10,595 bases of DNA from CBDUUP01 sp965370435 (lineage in GTDB: Bacteria > Chloroflexota > Anaerolineae > Anaerolineales > UBA11579). The notes beneath the pieces are model-generated. The model saw only the letters and a list, made by a program, of their open reading frames with translations, was not told the DNA's origin and did no database searches. The stretch is from the NCBI GenBank assembly GCA_965370435.1, contig CBDUUP010000131.1, positions 1-10,595 of the forward strand. The letters are read 5' to 3'. Of the stretch, positions 6,247 through 10,595 are shown in pieces. Position numbers and translations under genes: made by a program. Within the stretch, counting starts at the first letter, position 1, and every line of letters begins with the position of its first letter.

Positions 6247-7806
6247 ATGAAACGTTGGCTTATTGCGTTTGCCTTGCTGTTGGGGGCGGTATTCTGTTCA
6301 TCGGGGGTGGAAGACGTCGCCACGCCGACCGTGGGGGAGACGGAGACACCCATCCCTACATTGACGCAAACTTCGCAGCCTTCTTTACCCCCGGTGGTGG
6401 GGGAGGATCCCTACTACAATGTGGGAGTCTTCTACTATCCCTGGTATGGCAACCCGGAGGTGGATGGGGAGTGGATCCATTGGGAGGAGGGCAACCGAAA
6501 CCCGCCTCTCGACATTGGCAGCCCACATTATCCCGTCCTGGGAGCATACAGCTCGGTGGACCCTAACGTGGTAGCTCAACATTTCGCCTGGCTGCGGGAG
6601 ACGGGGGTGGGGGTGATCATTTCCTCCTGGTGGGGGCAGGGCACTTATGAGGATAAAGCTGTGCCAACCCTATTGGACGCAGCCGAGAGGTACGGCATCA
6701 AGGTAGCCTTTCACATAGAACCCTATGGAGGGCGGAGCGCGTCTAGTTTAGTGGAAGACGTGGAATACCTCTATGAGGAATATGGCGACCACCCGGCTTT
6801 CTTCCGTTCCACCGCGTCCAGCCGCTGGAGTCCCGATGACAGGGCCAAAGGGATGTTTTTCGTGTGGTTGATCGAGTTCAGGGACAGCAACAGCGGAAGG
6901 GTGGAGGCCGATTATTGGCTGGAGGCGATGGACGCCATCCACGCCCTGCCGGATGGAGGTTTGGTGATCGCCAATACCACTCAGGGCGCTTGGGTTGACG
7001 GCGGGCACTTCGATGGCTTGTACAATTACGCTTCGCTGAATAGTGAACCCGATTTCCTTTGGGCCAGGAGCCTGCCGCCGGATGCCTGGTACGTGCCCAG
7101 CGTGGTCCCCGGCTTTGCCATGCGCTCTTCGAGTAGTCCCTTCCTCCCCCGCCTGGAAGGGGCGACTTACCGAAACCAGTGGGCGGCGGCTTTGGGGATG
7201 GAGGTGGAGCCGCATATGGTGACTATCACATCTTTCAACGAGTGGCACGAAGGCACCCAGATCGAACCGGCTGAGCCGGGGGCTGCCAACGGTCAGGGGT
7301 ATGCGTACATGGATTACGGTCTGCTGCCGCCGGATGGCTATTTGCTGCTCACCCGGGAGCAGGTGGGGAAGTTCCTGATGATGACCTGGCCGGTAACCTA
7401 CCGGGCGCGCATCAAGATCACCACCACTTCCGACTGGACGACCTTCGGCCTGCTCAGCGGGGGCGCGTGGATGCGACCCAACCTGGTCTTGGTCAGTGAG
7501 GAGGCTGACTACGCCGGTATGGATGGGGACTGGTTTGTGCTGCTCCAACCCTTGAGCCGGGCCGAGTCGGGAGGCAGCGTGGAGATGGTGGTGGACGTTC
7601 TCCTCACCGGCCTAGAACCTGGGGGAACCCTGGTGTTTGCCATCGAGCGGGGCGGGCTTGGTTCGACCACGGTGGAGTTGATGAATTATCTGGGCGCAAC
7701 GCCGTCGCTGGTGGACACTTTCTGGTGGGGCGGGAATAATCTCGATGAACGCAACACCCTGACGGTTGAGACCCCTGCGTCAGGGTTGTTGGGATCGAGT
7801 CCATGA
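6247..7806 (+). CDS. Secreted GH99-family glycosidase (endo-alpha-mannosidase-like)
   Basis: A 519-residue protein. ATG 6247 has GGAGG (6236-6240) 6 nt upstream and starts a hydrophobic signal ending at C17 (GAVFCSSG); Phe just before the cysteine makes the lipobox atypical. A Thr/Pro-rich linker (about 25-52) follows, then a (beta/alpha)8 catalytic domain (about 56-380) with blocks very like human MANEA: FYYPWYGNP (62-70), NPPLDIGSPHYPVLGAYSS (85-103), KVAFHIEPY (152-160), DHPAFFR (181-187), VPSVVPGF (283-290) and ITSFNEWHEGTQIE (327-340). E332 and E335 of NEWHEG correspond to the catalytic pair of bacterial GH99. A C-terminal beta-sandwich region (about 385-510) is extra. The known family cleaves internal alpha-1,2-mannosidic bonds in mannans or N-glycans; the substrate here is inferred. 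Confidence 0.9.
   Translation: MKRWLIAFALLLGAVFCSSGVEDVATPTVGETETPIPTLTQTSQPSLPPVVGEDPYYNVGVFYYPWYGNPEVDGEWIHWEEGNRNPPLDIGSPHYPVLGAYSSVDPNVVAQHFAWLRETGVGVIISSWWGQGTYEDKAVPTLLDAAERYGIKVAFHIEPYGGRSASSLVEDVEYLYEEYGDHPAFFRSTASSRWSPDDRAKGMFFVWLIEFRDSNSGRVEADYWLEAMDAIHALPDGGLVIANTTQGAWVDGGHFDGLYNYASLNSEPDFLWARSLPPDAWYVPSVVPGFAMRSSSSPFLPRLEGATYRNQWAAALGMEVEPHMVTITSFNEWHEGTQIEPAEPGAANGQGYAYMDYGLLPPDGYLLLTREQVGKFLMMTWPVTYRARIKITTTSDWTTFGLLSGGAWMRPNLVLVSEEADYAGMDGDWFVLLQPLSRAESGGSVEMVVDVLLTGLEPGGTLVFAIERGGLGSTTVELMNYLGATPSLVDTFWWGGNNLDERNTLTVETPASGLLGSSP
7741..7799. repeat. Long inverted repeat over the 3' end of the GH99 gene
   Basis: CAACACCCTGACG (7752-7764) pairs with CGTCAGGGTTGTTG (7778-7791) with one bulge, and the pairing resumes outside with CTCGAT (7741-7746) and ATCGAG (7794-7799). 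The hairpin covers the last 20 codons and ends just before the TGA. There is no T-run behind it, so it is not a standard terminator; it could be a mobile palindrome that rewrote the C-terminus or a 3' mRNA-stabilising structure. Confidence 0.6.
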
Positions 7807-7815
7807 GATGGAGAT

Positions 7816-7852
7816 CGCAAGAATATCAAGTCGCCCAAGTATAATTCTTGCG
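7816..7852. repeat. Inverted repeat behind the GH99 stop codon
   Basis: CGCAAGAAT (7816-7824) and ATTCTTGCG (7844-7852) form a perfect 9-bp stem around 19 nt. It has no strong T-run and leads straight into the 9-bp-phased repeats. It may still serve as the 3' boundary of the GH99 transcript. Confidence 0.45.
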
Positions 7853-7856
7853 TATC

Positions 7857-8279
7857 TTGATAACCTTGATATCCTTGAATAATATATCAAGAAGGACAAG
7901 GGGAACAAAGGGGCTGCATATATCTTGTCCCTCTTGTCCCCCTTGTCCTCCTTAAATACTTAAATTATATTTTTAATATCATTTAAGAGGGACAATAAGG
8001 ACAAGGAGGCCAAGGGTAGGGGGCATGGGTTGTCCATCTTGGTCAAGGATGTCAGGAGCCCCTATATAACATGACATTCTTGACTACCTTGACATCCTTG
8101 AAGTGATTTTTCCCCATAAATTAGTTGAATAATGAGGGTTCTAGGGATTTCTCTTTCCCTCACTGCGTTCGGTCGCTCGAAATGACACATGATTAATTCA
8201 TTTTTACTATTTAAGAATGTCAAGGATGTCAAGATTGTCATGGTTTAGGGGCATGGGCTGACTACCTTGACATCCTTGT
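7857..8279. repeat. 9-bp-phased TTGNNNNNC minisatellite clusters in both orientations
   Basis: Short runs of a 9-bp unit recur: TTGATAACC and TTGATATCC (7857-7874); TTGTCCCTC, TTGTCCCCC and TTGTCCTCC (7925-7951); TTGACTACC and TTGACATCC (8080-8097); and again TTGACATCC (8267-8275). Complementary runs lie at about 7887-7908, 7985-8011, 8042-8054 and 8214-8241, so the clusters pair into hairpins. The best has arms of about 34 bp (7924-7957 and 7981-8014) around an AT-rich 23-nt loop. A further copy-like pair is GGGGCATGGG at 8020-8029 and 8248-8257. With the two neighbouring palindromes this accounts for most of the 660-bp gap 7807-8466; no gene is seen there. Confidence 0.75.
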
Positions 8280-8292
8280 TTGATGATGGAGT

Positions 8293-8341
8293 CGAGGCTT
8301 CAGCCGGTGTTTTAGTGCCAAGTGACCCGGCTAAAGCCTCG
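8293..8341. repeat. GAGGCTT-type palindromic element
   Basis: CGAGGCTTCAGCCGG (8293-8307) is the inverted partner of CCGGCTAAAGCCTCG (8327-8341), 14 of 15 bases pairing as Watson-Crick and the last as G-T in RNA, around a 19-nt loop. It has the look of a dispersed REP-like palindrome. It lies about 60 bp upstream of the promoter of the LLM oxidoreductase gene. Confidence 0.65.
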
Positions 8342-8404
8342 AATCCAGAATTTCAAGGAATTTTATGAAAGGCTATGTATCGGGGAAAATGTATTTTTTC
8401 ACCC

Positions 8405-8433
8405 TAGACAAAACTAAAATGCCCCTTTATTAT
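8405..8433 (+). promoter_or_regulatory. Sigma70-like promoter of the LLM oxidoreductase operon
   Basis: TAGACA (8405-8410) and TATTAT (8428-8433) are each one base from the consensus boxes and are exactly 17 bp apart. The predicted transcript start near 8440 leaves a leader of about 27 nt that contains GAGGAG (8451-8456) before ATG 8467. Confidence 0.55.
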
Positions 8434-8466
8434 GGCGGCCTACGAATTACGAGGAGATGTGAATAG

Positions 8467-8760
8467 ATGAAATACGGTGTGCAGCTTCCCCAGTTTGAAG
8501 ATTTTGGCGATGTACATACTCTGCTCCAATTGGCCCAGGATGCGGAGGATGCGGGTTGGGATGGCTTCTTTCTGTGGGATCACATGATCTTTGATGACCT
8601 CTTCCACCGGGCGGCAGACCCCTGGATCGCGCTGGCGGCTATCGCGGTGAAGACCAGCCGAATCCGCATTGGAACCCTGGTGACGCCGGTGGCCCGCCGC
8701 CGCCCCTGGAAGCTGGCCCGGGAGACGGCCACCTGGACCATCTCTCTGGCGGGCGGGTGA
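8467..8760 (+). pseudogene. LLM-class (luciferase-like, F420-type) oxidoreductase, N-terminal part of a frameshifted gene
   Basis: The first 89 codons are a typical luciferase-like TIM-barrel start: MKYGVQLPQFEDFGD, DAEDAGWDGFFLWDHM (beta-strand with the WDH active-site region), RIRIGTLVTPVARRRPWKLA and RETAT. In this family the next residues are normally LDHLSGGRVTLGVGLG, but here the frame reads WTISLAGG and stops. Inserting a single C after the codon at 8731-8733 restores the family sequence and joins it to the frame that continues at 8757. The whole gene would be about 289 codons, the usual size. The product of the intact gene would be a flavin- or F420-dependent oxidoreductase; the substrate is unknown. 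Either a genuine inactivating deletion or an assembly or sequencing error. Confidence 0.85.
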
Positions 8761-9335
8761 CGCTGGGCGTCGGTTTGGGCGAACCGGCCTATTGGGAGTA
8801 CGGCTTCTTTGGGGAGGAGGTGGACCCCAAGGTGCGCGCCCAGAAGTTGGACGAGGGGCTGGACATTTTGGATGGGTTGTGGTCTGGGGAGCCGTTCGGG
8901 TATCAGGGGGAACATTACAAGTTAGAAGAGATGATCTTCGACCCGCCCACGGTGCAGCAGCCCCGCATCCCTATCTGGGTGGGCGGCTTCTGGCCCAACA
9001 AACCGCCCATGCGACGGGCCGCACGCTGGGATGGCGTTTGTCCGGGCTGTCTGGAGCGTCGGCTCACCCCGGAGGACTGGGTGGAGATCTTGGAATACAT
9101 CCACGCCCACCGCATGGGGGAGGGGATTTTCGATGCGGTGACTTTCGGGGTCACGCCCGGAGATGACCTGGCCCAGGGCGCTGAATTGGTTGCTGGGTAC
9201 GCGGAGGCGGGCGTCACCTGGTGGGTGGAAGACATCAGCCCCTACGCCCACGGCGCGGAGTGGTCCGCCCCCTGGGAGCCAGAGACCGTAGCGATGCTGA
9301 AAGACCGCATCCGCCAGGGGCCGCCGAAAGGATAA
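8757..9335 (+). pseudogene. LLM-class oxidoreductase, C-terminal part of the same frameshifted gene
   Basis: This frame carries the remaining two thirds of the luciferase-like protein: VTLGVGLGEPAYWEYGFFGE, LDEGLDILDGLWSGEPFGYQ, the PRIPIWVGGFWPNKPPMRRA block (cofactor-phosphate region of the barrel) and ARWDGVCPG. It ends at TAA 9333-9335. The GTG at 8757 overlaps the upstream TGA (GTGA), but it has no ribosome site of its own, and the split falls in the middle of a conserved strand, so it is not a natural independent protein. The following membrane-protein gene starts one base behind its stop. Confidence 0.85.
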
Positions 9336-9336
9336 C

Positions 9337-10029
9337 ATGACCCTCACAATTGACTCCAAGAAGATCGTCCGGGCATTGTCCTGGATCGTCCTCAGCCTGA
9401 TCGGGGCGCACATCCTGGGCCAGGCGGCGGACTATTATTACAGTCTGGACGGAGAGCACCGGCTGGTGGAGCTGTTCAACCTGGACCGCGAGTTGAACAT
9501 TCCCAGTGTCTATTCCTCCGCTACCTTGCTGCTCTGCGCGGTTTTGCTCGGGATGATCGCCCTTTCGGTCAGGGAGAAAAAAGCGCCCTATTTCTGGCAT
9601 TGGTTGGGATTGGGAGCCGGTTTCCTTTACATGTCCCTGGATGAACTCCTGTCCATACACGAGAAGGTGAGTGTGGCGGTGCGTCACGCATTGGATACTA
9701 CCGGCTTTCTGTGGCACGCCTGGGTGATCCCTTATGGCCTGCTGGCGGTGGTGATCGCGGTCGCTTACTTGAGGTTCCTGCGTCACCTACCGCAGCGCAC
9801 CCGATGGTTTTTCGTGTTGGCTGGCGGGCTCTTCCTGGGCGGGGCGGTGGGAGTGGAGATGTTGAGCGCCCAGGTGATGATCGAGACGGGGAAAACATCG
9901 CTTCTCTGGCGGGCGGTCACTACGGTTGAGGAGGCGTTGGAGATGGCGGGGGTGGTGGTTTTTATCTATGCCTTGCTGGAGTACATACATGAAAAAGTAG
10001 AGGAGGTCCACTTGCGATTTCAGGCTTGA
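9337..10029 (+). CDS. Six-helix membrane protein of unknown function
   Basis: A 230-residue protein with about six predicted transmembrane helices (about 10-29, 57-78, 86-106, 126-148, 156-178, 195-215). Several polar residues lie in or next to the helices: D102, E103, H108 and E109 (LDELLSIHE), H126, E174 (VGVEML) and E198, E199 and E202 (VEEALEM). I do not recognise a named family. The arrangement could bind metal or conduct protons, but that is inference. ATG 9337 lies one base after the LLM oxidoreductase stop, and its AAAGGA ribosome site (9327-9332) is inside that gene, so the two are probably translated from one mRNA. Its GC content matches its left neighbours, unlike the next gene. 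Confidence 0.85.
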   Translation: MTLTIDSKKIVRALSWIVLSLIGAHILGQAADYYYSLDGEHRLVELFNLDRELNIPSVYSSATLLLCAVLLGMIALSVREKKAPYFWHWLGLGAGFLYMSLDELLSIHEKVSVAVRHALDTTGFLWHAWVIPYGLLAVVIAVAYLRFLRHLPQRTRWFFVLAGGLFLGGAVGVEMLSAQVMIETGKTSLLWRAVTTVEEALEMAGVVVFIYALLEYIHEKVEEVHLRFQA

Positions 10030-10057
10030 TGCAGCCAACAAAAACGAGGCTTCATAC

Positions 10058-10063
10058 TATAAT
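10058..10063 (+). promoter_or_regulatory. -10 box of the last gene
   Basis: A perfect TATAAT 29 bp behind the membrane-protein stop codon and 31 bp before the next ATG. No good -35 hexamer is found at the right distance. It suggests that the last gene has its own promoter. Confidence 0.4.
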
Positions 10064-10094
10064 GGGGCTAGATAATATCTGAAGGAGGATCACA

Positions 10095-10595
10095 ATGTTT
10101 GATAAGGAACGCATTCGGCAATTGAGAAGGGATAATATATTCTTAGCTGGGTTTGAGAATATAAGTATTGGTTATGTTTTTTTGATACTTGCCATCGGTA
10201 ACTCAAATTGGGCTGATGAGGTTGGTGATGCAGCGAATTACGCAGTTGGCTTGGTGGTGTTGGTTTGCATGGTATTGTTATTCTATATTACATATAATGT
10301 CTACAAAGACACCTTTGGTCACTCACAAAAGGATCTCCAAGAAACTTCCCCTTGGGAGTACGGAATCATTATCATTGCGATGATCTTATGGAATATCGGT
10401 GTTTTTTATGAGGAATTTGGTTCACGATTATCAATAAATCCAGGAGGGATGGTATTTGTTGGATTTGCGTTGTTGATCTTTGTTCAATCACGGGGTAAAC
10501 GTTGGGGGTATGGGCTTTTGGCGATTTCAGCAGCGCTGATTAGTTGTCTGCCTTATCTGGAAATGCTATCAACGGGCCGGTTCGTTACCAGTCAG
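10095..10595 (+). CDS. Multi-pass membrane protein, 5' part (runs off the window)
   Basis: The frame is open from ATG 10095 to the end of the window (167 codons, no stop). GAAGGAGGA (10081-10089) is a strong ribosome site just upstream. The product starts MFDKERIRQLRRDNIFLAGF and has about five hydrophobic segments (for example IGYVFLILAIG, YAVGLVVLVCMVLLFYI, YGIIIIAMILWNIGVFY, MVFVGFALLIFV and YGLLAISAALISCL) with short charged loops, so it is an integral membrane protein. I recognise no family. Codon use is clearly richer in A/T at third positions than in the neighbouring genes, which could mean recent acquisition or simply a fast-evolving small gene. Confidence 0.75.
   Translation, partial: MFDKERIRQLRRDNIFLAGFENISIGYVFLILAIGNSNWADEVGDAANYAVGLVVLVCMVLLFYITYNVYKDTFGHSQKDLQETSPWEYGIIIIAMILWNIGVFYEEFGSRLSINPGGMVFVGFALLIFVQSRGKRWGYGLLAISAALISCLPYLEMLSTGRFVTSQ

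Noticed and set aside
6748..7548. 266-codon minus-strand open frame antisense to GH99
   Set aside because: The plus strand carries catalytic motifs throughout; the minus frame has no recognisable feature or start signal.
7857..8279. CRISPR array
   Set aside because: The repeat units are 9 bp, degenerate and in both orientations, without 25-37-bp identical repeats, regular spacers or cas genes.
8731..8760. Programmed frameshift in the LLM oxidoreductase gene
   Set aside because: There is no slippery heptamer or downstream structure with a known recoding pattern, and the family is not known to recode; a base loss or error is simpler.
10189..10383. 64-codon plus-strand open frame inside the last gene
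   Set aside because: It overlaps out of frame the longer frame from 10095, which has a strong ribosome site and clear membrane segments.

Overview
The window looks like a piece of a moderately GC-rich genome of the Chloroflexota (Anaerolineae-like) type. This is an inference from gene content: a fused two-subunit 2-oxoacid dehydrogenase E1, a luciferase-like F420-type oxidoreductase, a haem-less sulfite-oxidase-family molybdoenzyme, a lipid-anchored cytochrome c and a GH99 glycosidase. Intergenic DNA full of palindromic and short-period repeats fits too. No rRNA, tRNA, transposase or CRISPR array is visible.

Left part (1-2111): the 3' end of a membrane cytochrome b gene (+) runs tail-to-tail into a sulfite-oxidase-family gene (-), and the two overlap by about 130 bp. 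Behind the latter's start lie two terminator-like hairpins facing opposite ways and a 108-bp nested palindromic element, followed by a small c-type cytochrome lipoprotein (+).

Middle (2112-6246), all on the minus strand: a full-length E1 alpha-beta fusion enzyme (3571-5997), then a small lipoprotein and a cupin protein. The DNA behind each of these two small genes holds a decayed copy of the 3' end of the E1 gene (2732-2863 and 2161-2245). The minus-strand order is therefore E1, lipoprotein, E1 tail, cupin, E1 tail. This is the most unusual structure in the window. It suggests repeated insertion or duplication at the E1 3' end.

Right part (6247-10595), all on the plus strand: a secreted GH99 endo-mannosidase-like protein; a 660-bp gene-free stretch with 9-bp-phased repeats and a GAGGCTT-type palindrome; an LLM-class oxidoreductase broken by a one-base frameshift; a coupled six-helix membrane protein of unknown function with acidic and histidine residues in or near its helices; and the start of an AT-richer membrane protein that runs off the window.

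The genes do not form one pathway. Apart from the LLM/membrane-protein pair and the E1/lipoprotein/cupin run, they look like independent transcription units separated by repeat-bearing spacers.
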